Source: Mesostigma viride
Lineage: Eukaryota > Streptophyta > Mesostigmatophyceae > Mesostigmatales > Mesostigmataceae
Direction of reading: 5' to 3'
Length of the DNA stretch: 64,000 nt
Assembly (NCBI GenBank): GCA_009746045.1
Contig: RPFO01000059.1
Location: forward strand, 2,241,716 to 2,305,715
Positions 35,110 to 47,455 of this stretch are shown one piece after another; the first letter of the stretch is position 1, and each line of letters opens with the position of its first letter. Under the pieces are notes generated by a model that had not been told where the DNA came from, did no database searches, and saw only the letters and a program-made list of their open reading frames with translations. A program made the translations under genes and the position numbers.

Positions 35110-35744
35110 GAAATCCCCACCTCGCGCCAGGTGGACAGTTCGCGCTGAATCTTCCGATGGAACAACCGCAGAGCTACACTTATAGGATTGGGAAAATTCA
35201 GGTGGAAAAATACTGCCTTCTTGGTCGTCAGTGCCAGATGAGTAATCGCTTATCATATTTCCATTTTATACTCATGGCCGGGCAGTCTGCGCCAGCCCAA
35301 GCATCCAGATTTGGTACGGGATGTCCGCTGATGCGTTTGCTGGGAATGCGGACGCGTTTATAGGTAATCTTTGAACGCAGCATCTACTGGTAATCATAAA
35401 CGATGCGTGCATGATGCGGCTATGGCGACTATGCCTGTAAAGCAATGGTATGTGTGAGATATGAGGGTCCCGGCCATTGGAATCCGGTCAGGACGTGAAC
35501 GAGCCAGGTACGGCGACGTGTTTGCGTGTCCTTTGCAGCGGATTACGTCTCCCATGCATTATATTTGACGAGATTTTTTGTGCACCTTTCAGCAAGCTTC
35601 CATGCCTGCTGTAAAAAGCGGTATTAGCCCTGAAAGTGACCAGTTTATGGCATTTCTTTGGAGCATATCATTTCGTTAGTGCAGGTAGGCAACATGTTTG
35701 TATTCCAGCACCTTTGGCAAACTTTTTTAGCTTGTTATAATGCA

Positions 35745-36100
35745 TTCTTGTATTGCATGTCATAGTTGGCTGTTTACGCGCGCGTAACCCACGCACGTAT
35801 ATGAGCACCTTATATAGGTCTAATGGGTTATCCGGGTGGTCTGACCCAAGGAAACCACCATTGGACTATCCAACTAAGTTGTCCAATGTTGATATTGAGA
35901 TTCCCTACCCTACCTGGGAAGTTAGGGGGGGTAGACTTTTCCTTGGGGAAAAAAGATCGTCTTTTGCATGGCCAACTTTGAGTAGAGCTATCATCCAAAT
36001 GCTTTGATAAAGCCAAGGTATTATTGCATATAATCTGAAAGCCCTTGAAGTGTAGATACTCCTAGCATCTTGGTTGGGGGTATTTGGAGTTTGGCGAAAA
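35745..36100 (-). repeat. Dispersed repeat shared with 56080-56780
   Basis: Read on the minus strand, about 75 bases containing ACTTCAAGGGCTTTCAGA match 56085-56150 at roughly 90%. GTGGGTTACGCGCGCGTA near 35785 matches 56742. Order is kept but spacing differs (about 320 versus 660 bases). Probably parts of the same DNA-element family. Confidence 0.6.
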
Positions 36101-37480
36101 TCCTGCGTCGTTTTCACTTGCTTAAGCACGTTCAGTTGCTACGTCATGGAAGCATCACTTTTTTTTTCAGTGATTATCATGGTGATTATTGCCAGTTTGC
36201 CACCAAGCCTTTCGCGTACAGTTGCGACCTTGTGTACACAGCTACCACGTACTTGGTGTGAACTGCCAGCTGTCAGGTCGTGCAGCTCATTACCACAGGG
36301 CACAAAACACTTCACATACTTCTTAAGGGGACTCGCACGCCCAAAAGCCTGAAAAACTGACTTTAATGAATATCAGTTCCAATGCACTTGGGAACCATCT
36401 AGTGATGATTGAGTACCATAAATATGATGTTTGGGCATTCATGCCACCACTTGTTGGGGGTACTACCCCCAACCACGCACCGGTGGCGAGCTAAAAATAG
36501 AAAAAGACGCTATTTATGAGATATTTTGCCCAAGACAAACCATATATCCAAATGACCTGCCCATACATTCCTGCAAAGTTCCCCCACTTCTAAAAAATCT
36601 GGGCTATTCACATGGTCAAAATAATCACATTTGTTTGAGTTATTAATTTCCCCGCAAAATCGGTACTTTTTTGAGCCAAAAAAAATAAATAAAATCATCA
36701 ACACATCGAATGGGGTCATCCATACATGCGAAATTCCACTGAGTGGGGGGAAACACAACCCCAAAGTTTGAGCTCATTCTGACAAGCGTAGCTCAAGTTA
36801 TTGATTTTCCTGTGATGCCACCTGGGTAGACGCTAAAAGACAATTGAGCTAGTGCTGAGCCAAAATGACATCTGTTTTGCTACCCTAGACACCCAAAAAC
36901 ATGCCCACTTTGATCACGGAGTGTGAGGAGGATGTCCGGAGCGTCATACGCCCCACCCCTCCATCGGCACAGCCAGCCTTGTGAGTCTACCCTTAACAAC
37001 AAGGCTGGTAGGACGACACGCCTGAGCAGCATATGTAATGCCTATCTCAGGCTAATAATGTGTGATTTTGTGCCAACAACCAAGTTGTTCCACCCAACAA
37101 CACATCTTCAACACATCTTCAACAAAACCCTCTTCCAAAATGCCCAACAAGCCGGACACGTGGAGGACCACACACGCAGTATATAAAGAGAAAATAAGCT
37201 GACTTTTTATCCAGCCAACCTGTGGCTAGCTGCTCTGGTTAGCATGACAAAGGCTATCATTTACTCAGTGGGAAAGGTGAAGAGACCATTGGAACAACCT
37301 ATCTGACGCATGTGCCACCAAAGCATTGTGTCCCGCAAAATGCACACTGCCTCCTTTCTAACAAGCACGAGCCACTTTCTTTAGGAGACAGGTGCCAGCT
37401 CGTCAGTGTCTGCAGCTGGGGGAATGATGCCGCTGCTTAGGAAGACCGCGTGAATTTCCTCGAACACAACTGTCTATTAA

Positions 37481-38059
37481 GCAAAAGAAATTTCAGAGAA
37501 GCATGGAAATAAAAGCATTACACCTTCCCGACAGGTTGCGGGCCACGCGCTGCAGAAAGCCAGCCACGTCACAGACGAACTTGCTAAAAGACATCCAGGA
37601 ATCCAGCGATGCAGCGCCAGGACCCGCAACTTCCTGGCAGCATCTGGCCGGAAAGAAGGCAAAAAGCTTACGCTCAACGAGCTAAGAAAGCAGGAAAACG
37701 CTAGATTAAGACGTTTAATACAAGAACGTACCATAACGGGCATCTATTCGTGCCCAGGCGGACAAGAAAGGCCACCCTTTCATGGAGAGGTTGGGCGCGC
37801 ATCGCGCAGGCCTAATGTTATCTTACCGCAAAATGACGGGAAAGGTAAAGATAACAGCGGGAATTTTTACGGCTTTAGAAACTTCATTAAACTAGCTTTC
37901 CTTACGACCATCAAAACTGGCAACAATCGACAATCACACCGGCAGGCATCCATTATACTTTATTCATCCCGACAGAAATTCAGGCCGGACCCCCCCTGCC
38001 GATGGCAAAGAAAAAAAGCCCGCGACATTATAGTTCGCAACCATCCCACCATACATTAG
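37481..38059 (+). other. 192-codon open frame without ATG, possible exon
   Basis: The frame is open from just after a TAA to TAG at 38057-38059 and has no methionine codon at its start, so a start-based search misses it. A TTTCAG acceptor lies at 37491-37496. The first ~90 residues look protein-like (VAGHALQKASHVTDELAK, then LTLNELRKQENARLRRLIQE); the rest is basic and less convincing. I do not recognise it. It may be an exon of a gene carried in the 34-43 kb element, or chance. Confidence 0.3.
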
Positions 38060-38084
38060 AATCAGTAACTAATTTTCTCCAACA

Positions 38085-38260
38085 ATCGAGCATTGTTTCT
38101 GCTTTCCGCGGGCCAGATTTGTCACGTTTCGCCTAAAAGCAGTCGCCATGGCCACTTCCGCAAGGGGTGCGCGCACCGTGCACCCACTTTTCACGGTACG
38201 GAGGGTACCGCGGAATTTTTTTGGCGCGGAAAATATTCGCCGCGCCGAGTCCCCTAAAAC
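38085..38260 (-). repeat. Dispersed repeat, diverged copy of 11545-11740
   Basis: On the minus strand it shares CGCGCCAAAAAA-type, GTACCGTGAA and GCGCGCAC blocks with 11580-11660. Its translation has LRTVKSGCTVRAPL, against LRTVKSWCTTRAHL in the other copy. Family unknown. Confidence 0.5.
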
Positions 38261-39611
38261 TCTTGAAAACGTTATGGATACTTTTACCAAATTCTTGCCA
38301 TGGCAAGTACAATAAGCGCCGGACCGCTCCAAGTCCTTTTCAAACTCTTGAAAACGTTAGGCATACTTTTGCCTAATTCTTGCCATAGCTAGTACAGCTA
38401 TGTACACTGGTAGTACAACAAGCTCCTGACCGCGGGCATATCAGTCAGTCAGTTTAAAGTCGCTATCTAGCTATATATTTGGAATAAACGTACACCTATT
38501 TGTCTGGAAAAAAAGTCGCTATCTAGTCCCACAGCTGAAAGTCGCTATCTGGATTCTGGGCACAGTGCAACGCACGTACGGTATAGTTGTGTATGTATCA
38601 CCTGCGGTATTGGTGTGTACGTGCATGCAGCCCGGCCCGGCATCGTGCCGTCGCCGTGCCGACAACGTTTTCTCGAACAACTAGAATTTGAATTTTAGGG
38701 ACTGGAGCGGCTGGCACGCTAGCGGCACGACCAACGGAACAAGAGAACCGAGAAACTGTGGCCGCCAGGTGGATAAAGGTTTCAGGGCGCATGCGTTTGA
38801 GGCTAGCCAGAACCGAATGCGAGGTTTTTCTTTATCAAACCGATGTATATCAACGTGGCCAGAATTCTTTTCCAGTTGCGGGGTCGTGTGTCGCCAATTT
38901 GTTGTTGGGCCGGGCACTTTAATCGTGATTGCAAGAAGTCAGTTCACGACGCCGTTAGCGTGGCATTTATGTACAGCAATTCATCGTTCGGCTTCTTTAT
39001 CCTATCGGCAACTCCTCACGACGTGTGAGCGTGAGTCGGTTGCTGTGTGGATGGACACTTTCTGGGAAAGTAGGTCACTAGAGTGCCAATTTCACCGATC
39101 GCAAAACATTTACCCAGTTTGGGCAGATAGACCTGGCTAAACACGAGGGCGAGCGGAAGTAATTGTTGATGCATAGCCATCTGCTTCCTGCGCTTTGTAA
39201 TTGTAATGAATTGTTCGCAAATTGGCGTCTCTAGCGGTTGCTCCTCTGTGCACAGCTGGCGACCAAGAAGACTTCATTGGCAGCCGGGCTGCGGATGCGC
39301 GTCGTTGGAATATTAGCAACGTTAACATGTTTGCTGCGTTTTTTGTGAAGCTTGTCTAGCCAACTACATTTGGGAGACTTGGCAAGGTTGCCTCCAATCG
39401 TTGAAGTCACAACCTGGGTGTCAATTCACGTTTACTAGCCACGGTCATAGTAACATTTTAATGGCATTTGTCCCAGTTACAACATTGGTTTTCATTCTGC
39501 TCTGATGGAGTTAAGGGCCTAGCTCCGTGGTTTTGTGTCATTGTAGCAGTTTAGTCGCCTGCTAACGTAGTGAATCTTCCATCCCACCCCCACCCACCCG
39601 CACTTCTCCTA

Positions 39612-40118
<507 letters not shown>

Positions 40119-40864
40119 TATATATCCCCCTTCCCACCCCCCGCTCTCTTGTCCCTCCCGCACCCCTCGTCTCTCTTTCCCTTTCCCTTGGCTGTTGAGA
40201 AGGACTGGGGTGAAAACTCCAGACCGTTGGTGGCTGCCTTCAAGCAGGAAGTTTCAAGGATCAACAAGTTTTTGTGAGCTGTCTGATATGGTCACTGCTG
40301 CGACAAAGGTGAGTTATCTCGTTTTTCATGCAATTTTTTTGTTGTAGCTAGGTAAGCCGGCCATTTTGTACTCCCCTTTCTTTTGCTCTCACGATTTATT
40401 CTTGTTGTGGTTTATATGGTCCCGTTAAGTGGCATGCATTATCATTATCCACATTAGTGCGAGAAACCATCCGCAGTGTTGTAGCTTGCATCTACAACAA
40501 CAGTTTTTGCTGACGCCACCACTGCTATTACCAACATTAAGTCATTCTTGCTTTTTTCTAAGCACTCTTTTTCCTCTTAGGCGGTTGGTTGGGATACCAG
40601 CCACCCTTGCACGCATAAATTCCAGCACCGGGTGCATGTGAAAACACAACCAAGGCAAGAATGTCCCCCTATCGCAATATCCCACCCACGCAACGCACCC
40701 AATGCAGCAAGAATGGGACCACCTTGTTGCCATGAGCTCTAGCACCGTTGCCACCCCTAGCTTTCTACTGTTCTTGTCCATCCTTATTTACAAGGGCTGC
40801 TTTGCTTGCATTTCTGGCTCAGTGCCAGTTTGCACTTGCAAGCTTGCTAAGACAAGAATGCAGC

Positions 40865-41260
40865 TTGCAAAGGGCAAGGGCAAGCACCCGGGTAAGAGCA
40901 AAGGCAACCGCACGAGCAAAGGAAAGGGAAACTGGAAGAGCAAGCACAAGGCCAAGGAAAGGACAAAGGCACTTGTGCTTGCCAAAAGGGCAGGCTCAAA
41001 GGAAAGGACAAGGGCAAGGGCAGGGGCAGGCACAAGGGAAGCGGATGAGGGCAGGGGCAGGCGCAAGGGAAAGAGATAAGGACAAGTTTAGCACGAGGGA
41101 ACGGACAAGGGCAAGGGCAGGCACAAGGGAAAAGATGAAGACAAGGGCAGGCACTAGGGAAAGGATGAGGGCAACGGCAAACACTGGGGATCAATAGGGG
41201 CAAGGGCAGATGCTAGGGTAACAGTTAGGGCAAAGGCAGGCACAAGAGAAAAATAAGGGG
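40865..41260. repeat. Degenerate AGGGCAAGGGCAGGCACAAG repeat
   Basis: Imperfect units of AAGGGCAAGGGCAGGCACA type recur about fifteen times. Translation gives Lys/Gly/Arg-rich frames (plus 40702-41079 and 40748-41197) that follow the repeat rather than coding selection. Confidence 0.75.
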
Positions 41261-41806
41261 CCGTGCAGTATAAGTGGAAATGCGGGTGGCGACATGGGCT
41301 TCGATCGGGCCTGCTGATGCAAATGCAGATTTCAACTGCAGTGACAAACACAAGCGTAGACATAGGCAACGACAAATTCCTTGCATGCGTGCCTTGCTCT
41401 TCACCGGCTGGCTCGTTTGCTAGTTGTCTAACAGTTTCTACTGATAAACATCACTTGCCATTGTAAGGTCTGCCTTGCTGTCGTGCTAGTGGGTAGCAGG
41501 GTGATCGTGCTTGTTCCTTGTCAAGGAAGGGATGCATGTGGAGTAGGTGGGTGGGTGTGCTTGTTCCTTGCCAAGGGAGGGATGCACAAAGGTTTAGATA
41601 GGTGCACGTGCTTGTTTCTTGTCAAGGGAGGGACGCACAAAGGGTAGGTGGGGGCACATGGTTGTGCCTCGTCAAGGGCGGGATGCACGAAGGGTAGGTG
41701 GGGGCATGTGGTTGGTCCTTGTCTTTTCACCGCCCAAGAGATGGCGATGTAGCATGCATTATACATTTATTCGTGCATTAAAAATCACTTTCCTTACAAG
41801 CGGCCT

Positions 41807-42115
41807 TTGCCGACTCCATCTGCCGTTGCCATTTCTCCGTATTGCTTTGTCCGGACACGGTTTTTGTGTCGCAGGTCTTCCCCCGTAAAGGCACAAGCTG
41901 CCTGCGCGCGGAATTCTGTGCAGACACCTCGGTTTCCAACACGACGGCTTCCCGCACATATCGAGCTCTGGATGTACAACATCTTCTTCCCCCGGCGCAC
42001 TTGCTCCCGGATGGAGCTTCTGTGCGGTGCCGACATCCCCGGAGCTGTCCTAAGCACCGCATGGAAACAGTATTTCAAGCCACGAAGAGAAGCCACGAGT
42101 TTGATATTGACTTGA
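41807..42115 (+). CDS. Possible terminal exon of an unrecognised gene
   Basis: An open frame of 102 codons contains HIELWMYNIFFPRRTCSR and MELLCGADIPGAVLSTAWKQ, which look protein-like but match nothing I know. A TCGCAG acceptor at 41871-41876 would start the exon at 41877. Two TGTAA motifs follow at about 42179 and 42192. An ATG with a GTGAGT donor (40288-40315), just after the CT tract, could be its first exon. Hypothesis only. Confidence 0.2.
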   Translation: MPTPSAVAISPYCFVRTRFLCRRSSPVKAQAACARNSVQTPRFPTRRLPAHIELWMYNIFFPRRTCSRMELLCGADIPGAVLSTAWKQYFKPRREATSLILT

Positions 42116-42930
42116 TATTGTCGTCAGAAGACTTTATATGCTCTTTTCTGTGAAGGCGTTGGATTTTTGTGTATGACATGTAATCCTGCATGTAATAATG
42201 AAATGGTTTATGAAATAGAAACTTGTCTTGCATGAGCCTTGCTGCAAACGCCATTCATTTTTTTTTTCCCCGGGTAAATGTGTGTTAGGGGTTAGGTTGA
42301 CCGAAATGATAAGTGAAAGTCTAATCAGTGCTGCAATTTAGAACGACATAGCGACATGATTGTAGGACCGGAAGTGAACGCGAGAAGCGTAGTCAACCTG
42401 CTTCCGGCTGTGATCCGTTAACTGTGCACTTGATGGATCTTTGACAAATCCGTTGCCGTATCCGCGCCGTAATTAAAAACGTATCGTATCACTTTATATC
42501 GGGATCCTCAACGTGGACTGAACAAATCCATGACAAATCCGTTCCCGTATCTGTGTCGTAACTTAAAACTTAACGTATCACAATACAAAAGATCTTCAAC
42601 TTGTACTTGACGGATCGTTGGCAGATCCGTTGCCGTATCCGTGTCGTATTTAATAACGGTACGTACAACATTACCAAAAGATCTTACGCAAGATACGACA
42701 TTGCTACGACCAAACCTACGTAAAGTAAATTTGTACGCCAAAGCTACGTTAAAGTATCCAAAACGTAAGCCTACGCTGACGCATACAGATAGTAAAAGTA
42801 TACTTTCGTATTAGTATACTTTGCGTGTCTAGTTAAGTATACTTTTACGACGCGTAGGAAAATCGCTTAGTGTGGCACGCTTTACGTCAGTACCGGGCCC
42901 TGTGGCGCAATTATTTAATTAATTAATTAA

Positions 42931-43175
42931 ACTCGTGCTCCCGTTGGGGAGTCACGGAGCACCGAAGTGCTTTTAATCCCTGTGTGTGCACTACAGGAGA
43001 AAGGGCAGAGACCCCCAGTCTCCTTCATGCCAAAGGCATGCCACAGCTGCAATCGGGCGCGGCTAGCGAAAAGGACAGGCTAACGATCCGGCAAACTGTG
43101 GGTGCAATAAGACCCATGTGAGCATATCATAGCAAGGAGCGTGGGCAAGTAATCTGAACATAGCCAGGGCGTAGC
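42931..43175 (-). mobile_element. LINE 3'-end fragment, minus strand
   Basis: It begins with the TTAATTAA run and 3' hairpin GCTCCCGTTGGGGAG (42936), followed by ~240 bases that match the reverse complement of 51205-51452. Landmarks are CACTACAGGAGAAAGGGCAG and CATGCC/GGCATG. With the plus-strand 3' end at 43877 it forms inverted hairpin ends around the ORF2 fragment. Confidence 0.75.
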
Positions 43176-43920
43176 ATGGCTGTACTACTGTGGCGCAAGC
43201 CCCTGGGCAAGATCGAGAAACAGGACCTGTTCAAGGTCCTCGTCCTTCCAGTTCTCACGTATGGCGCCGAGACGTGGACCCTCGATCACCGCCGACCTGG
43301 CCCGCAAGCTGGACGGCGCGGTCACCCGCATGCTGCGTTCCATTTTCAGAGTAGGATATGCTGCTCACGTCCGCAATGAGGACCTGTACCAGGGCATGCC
43401 CTATATCACCAGCACCATTAAGCAACGCCGCCTGCAGCTTGTAGGGCACCTAGCTCGCACCAACCAGGTAGACACCTCACGTGGCCCCCCCGCAGGACTG
43501 CGACCAGCCCAGCCTGGCAGGCACCTCCTGACGTGGGCTGGGCCTAGTGATGTTAGACGCCGCAAGGCCCGCACCTTCAAGGAACAGCTAGTAGAGGACA
43601 TGGGGGGCCTCGGCCTCTCCGTGATTTGGAAGAAGATGATGGACAAGGCCAAGTGGGCCCAGGTCATAGAGGACAATGAGCCCCCCCCAGTGGGGAAGCG
43701 CCCGCGTGTGCAGTCCCGCGGGAGGCACGCCAGATAGCTCCCCCTCGGGCAGCGTGCGGCTGCCTAGATAGATGTTGTAGTTAGAATGCTGTTAGGTAGA
43801 TGTAGTATGTAGCCAATGTAGATAGATTAGACCGGTAGGAATGTTTGCACCCATCCATCCATCCATCGGGGTTAATGCTCCGTGACTCCCCAACGGGAGC
43901 ACGAGTCTAATTAATTAATT
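43176..43920 (+). pseudogene. LINE ORF2 C-terminal fragment with intact 3' end
   Basis: Frames encode KQDLFKVLVLPVLTYGAETW, then (after a one-base shift) RMLRSIFRVGYAAHVRNEDL, YQGMPYITSTIKQRRLQLVG, HLARTNQVDTS and a basic C-terminus ending in a stop near 43737. These are the C-terminal ORF2 motifs downstream of RT. The 3' UTR ends in GCTCCGTGACTCCCCAACGG (43877-43896) and AGCACGAGT, then (TTAA)n. 5'-truncated. Confidence 0.85.
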
Positions 43921-43924
43921 AATT

Positions 43925-45092
43925 AAGCTACAGTAATCTTATCTAGAAAACCCTAACTATTCTACTCAGCAAAGCGCCCCTTCCTCTTGGGGGGGGGGGG
44001 CTTGCCCACAGGGGCTGGCATGTGAGCCTGGACAATCGTCTTCTACCTCTTCTTGTTCTGCATAGCAGTCCAAGCAAGAGAGAGGGAGTGAATGCGATGT
44101 TCAAACGGGGCTGGGACCACTAGGTCGGCAAGCAACTGCTGTGGATAGTAGGTCATGGCATGTTTACCCATCTTTAATCTAGAGGAATGTCCTTGGGGCC
44201 AGGCCAGGTCAGGATATTATGCCGCCCTGGTGGCCAAGCCACTGGGGGCCGGCCACTACATTTCGCCACCGCGGAAACCCAATTTATGCGAGAATGTGGT
44301 TCCGTCAATACGGCGGGGGTTACAAATTCAATTTCGAAGTTCGGCACCGTCGGATACCAGTAAAGCAACACTTGTTATCTAGAATCGCGCCATTTGGCAT
44401 CAATTGGCCAGTTCTGAAAATTTGATGAAATCTCTAGTCCTTGGTCGAAGATTTCCCTCCGATTCCGATGACGAAATTTGAGTACGAATTTCTTAGTACA
44501 GTCCACCGTTTTGTTCAGTTCAGTATATTCCCACGCCGCTTGCTGACCTGACGGAGGCCGAATTCGTACTGAACACTAGCGCAAGTGCGCTCGATACTAA
44601 AAATTGCTACTTCCGAGATGTCTGACGGAATTTCTGCTAGGTCCATGCTTTGGTACTGGACGGATGCTGATATTCACTGTGGCTCTGTCCGAACGAGGAA
44701 AATTGTCAGAAATCTACTCTCGATACGAACGTAACGAAATTTCCAAGTATCTGACGCTCGGAGACCTGCCACCGTTTTCCCCTACTTGACCGACCCACAT
44801 TCCCCGCTAAAAAAGGTGTCCTAGGCGGCGAAATGTAGTGGCCAGACCGAGGTCGGTGTCTACCTGACTGGTGCGAGCAAGATGTCCTATGAATGCTATC
44901 CTACGCTGTCTAATCTCGTCCGAAATGCGAGGCATACCCTGGTACAAAGATTCTAACGACATGTGTGTGGAAAACCCCACGTTCAGGGCCTGCATGGCGG
45001 AGCATCCTGGTTATCGTGCCGTTCAGCCGTGTGGCCAGCGTGTCTGTGAGCGTCCAGGCCTCGGCGCCATAGGTGAGACGCCATGCCCTATA
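43925..45092 (-). pseudogene. LINE ORF2 C-terminal fragment, split by a DNA element
   Basis: Minus strand from 45090: LTYGAEAWTL, then MQALNVGFSTHMSLESLYQG and HLARTSQVDTDLGL, interrupted at 44839-44255. It resumes with LADLVVPAPFEHRIHSLSL and the tail PAPVGKPPPP as in the copy ending at 18522. The 3' end runs into TTAATTAA at 43910-43925 without the CAACGG hairpin. Same subfamily as 15960-18680. Confidence 0.8.
44255..44839. mobile_element. 585-bp non-autonomous TIR element inside the LINE copy
   Basis: Ends are ACTACATTTCGCC and its exact complement, flanked by GGCC at 44251-44254 and 44840-44843. Removing the element and one GGCC restores the ORF2 sequence found near 18235-18265. If the ends are read as CACTA the duplication is only GC. 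No coding frame inside, so it depends on a transposase elsewhere. Superfamily undecided (CACTA-like ends, but without the usual 3-bp duplication). Confidence 0.8.
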
Positions 45093-45094
45093 GC

Positions 45095-45177
45095 CATTAA
45101 TTAATTAATTAATTAGGTTAATTAATTAATTAGGGTTAATTAATTAATTAGGGTTAATTAATTAATTAATTAATTAA
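45095..45177. repeat. TTAATTAATTAGGG-type array
   Basis: Several TTAATTAATTAA runs are joined by TTAGG(G) steps. The same pattern resumes at 46896-46958, on the other side of the 1.7-kb element, so the element inserted within one array. Confidence 0.85.
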
Positions 45178-46895
45178 CTCTTAAACCGTTCTCGCGCCGT
45201 TTTCGTGGTACCAGTTGAAGTCCTACCACTCTAACGGACTGAGTTTGTGCGCCTACCAGGCGCCGCGCCAATAATAATTTAACGGTCAAACCTGGGGGGA
45301 TCGAAAGATCTAGACGTCAGCTTTCCGTAGAGCACTTCAGACCGTACTTTGGACACCTGGCCAGGGAGATATGCTTGAGCAAAGTTAGGGGGGTACCATG
45401 GTCCAACGGGACCGACGTGCAGGAAAAATATTGACGCGCACGGCTATGGCGGTGCAAAGAACTGACTGGTACGAGAGAATGGCTTGACGTATTGGACTCA
45501 AATTTTGTAGGCATGATTCTTAGATCCTAAAAATTGAATATCCCTAGCCATGGAAGGTTCGGAGGTACGTAGATGGGTCTCGGGGTGCTGGTCGGCGCAG
45601 CAAATGACGTTAGCGGCCAGGCAGTGATGGTGCGAGTGCTGCATGTTGCTAGGCCGAATTTTCCCAGACATCTGCGCATCGATCAATTTAGTACGTTGTT
45701 CCCAACAAGATTTATTAGCATTGGCAGCCAGTAAAGGCTCGAGGCTACGTCCATTACTCTGGCGTGCTGGCTCGCGCAAGAAAGGTAATCTGCTGTACCG
45801 ACCTGGTACGTTCTAGCCTCCAAGCGTGTTCTATTAGCCGTATATAGTTGTATTATCGTTTAAAGCTAATATCAGAGTTATTACCGAGGGGTTGTGATTG
45901 TCTTTTTGTTGTTTTGCTGCCTCTACGCATCGGCTTGTCATGGTTGGGGAATACCATCAGGTCAAGCAGATTTTGGACCATGTTTGGTCACCGTTAGCTG
46001 ATGCTGCAACGGAAATAGCGAGGTAACGATTGTTATCGGTCACTAATATGGTAACGTTGATTACCCAATGCTTTTCCTTGGTCAAGCACCCCGAGACAAG
46101 TTCTTTTCTGACCAGTGTTAGGCGTGGCTTCTTGTTTTGCTGGCCAACGCCCACCTTCTTGTTTTGCATCCATTGCATGTGAAAATCGTGGAGATACCCA
46201 TAACCTGTTTGCATGGGAGCATTATACCAACTTATTCCTATTGTTTTATTCATTGTTTCCAAGAACATAGAGGTGTTTTGTCGTTCATTGGGTGTGTTAG
46301 TGATGTAGCTCCTTGCCACCCTTTGTACGCGCGCTTTAGGCCTTGATATGAGCCTTACACCTATTGTATAGCATGAGCTTGTGTCTTATATGCTGGACAT
46401 GGTGTTGGCATTGCTTTTGTGGCCATCTAGTTGTTGTTTTGTGCCACTTTGGGATAGGAAACCTATACGGCAGTTCTAGCAACCGTCCCAAAATAGCTTG
46501 CACCGTTATAACGGTCTGAGCTATTTTGGGCTGTTTGCTAGCTAGCATGTGCAGTTCTGTGACATTTCATGCTGTGAATGCATTGATGGCATGCCTGTGA
46601 TTCTAATAAACTGCCTTTAAAAGGCCAGGGCCACCTGATTTGTGTAAATGGTCTATAATGCATTATATATGTCTCCAACCCCATGTGCACCGTACCCCCC
46701 TGGGGGGGGTGCTATTTATAGCATGCATGGGGCATAGATATGTGACCAACCAAATTTCCCAAACATTATTTGATATAAAAGCATGCTTGGTTCCAAGGGT
46801 GGGCCAGAAAATGTTATTTGGCTAGTTACTCTCAGGCGCACAAAGATACCGAAACTCAGTCCGTTTCGGTGGTTCCAGTCCAGACGGTTGAAGAG
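45178..46895. mobile_element. 1.7-kb element with inverted ends and TTAA flanks
   Basis: The left end is CTCTTAAACCGTT and the right end, reversed, is CTCTTCAACCGTC. AACGGACTGAGTTT and TGTGCGCCT recur in order inside both ends. TTAA lies directly outside each end (45174-45177, 46896-46899), the target of piggyBac-type transposases. The flanks are made of TTAA repeats, so the duplication is not independent evidence. Longest ORF about 120 codons; nothing like a transposase. Non-autonomous piggyBac-like element is a guess. Confidence 0.5.
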
Positions 46896-46956
46896 TTAAT
46901 TAGGGTTAATTAATTAATTAATTAATTAATTAATTAATTAATTAATTAATTAATTA

Positions 46957-47455
46957 ATAGACACGTGACTGCGTCGATCATGTGAGCATAAGCCTCAGTG
47001 GGAGGGGAACATGGGATGGAATGGATGGTGTAAGCTATCTAGGTCCTAGTTACGGGGTTGTGGGCACCACGGCCCGAATCGCTATGAATGCCATACGCGG
47101 TCACACGCGGAGCCCCCACAGACTTGGAGGTGGTCTCCTTCATCACTACTTGCCATCTATATCCTTGCGTACCATATGCCTCCATATTACAGACAAACCA
47201 GAAGGTTGCCCGGGTGTGAGCCCGTCACGTCTAGTAGGGTAGCACATGTCCATGCCGAGTCTATATCACGAAAAGTCCACGGGTGGCGGCCCTGCCGCGC
47301 GCGGCCGGGGCACGCCCTAGCCATTGTCTATAGCCATACTGTCATGTTCCACCCCATGCCAGGCCTCTTTGGGTATGATACATCATGCATGGTGCATGCA
47401 TGGTGCATGCAGGTGCACCTTGTGCACCCAGAGTGTAACAGTATTCAGTTCTGAC
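46957..47455 (-). mobile_element. LINE 3' region, second copy of the 11939-type repeat
   Basis: 46957-47330 matches 11939-12300 along its length at about 88-90%: GACACGTGA next to TTAA, AGCTATCTAGGTCCTAGTT, GAATGCCATACGCGGTCACA, CCGGGTGTGAGCCCGTCACG. From 47335 it changes to a plus-oriented piece shared with 12665-12800 (GGTGCACCTTGTGCACCCAG). No coding part is kept. Confidence 0.75.

Noticed and set aside
40702-41197. Lys/Gly/Arg-rich proteins resembling nucleic-acid-binding tails
   Set aside because: Translation of a degenerate AGGGCAAGGGCAGGCACA repeat in two frames.
42931-43915. A single DNA transposon with 30-bp terminal inverted repeats
   Set aside because: The inverted ends are two LINE 3' hairpins in opposite orientation. 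The left part matches 51205-51452 and the right part is an ORF2 3' end, so it is a composite of LINE fragments.
45110-45170. TTAGGG steps suggesting interstitial telomere repeats
   Set aside because: They occur only as TTAATTAATTAGGG, part of the TTAA-type array, not as tandem TTAGGG or TTTAGGG.
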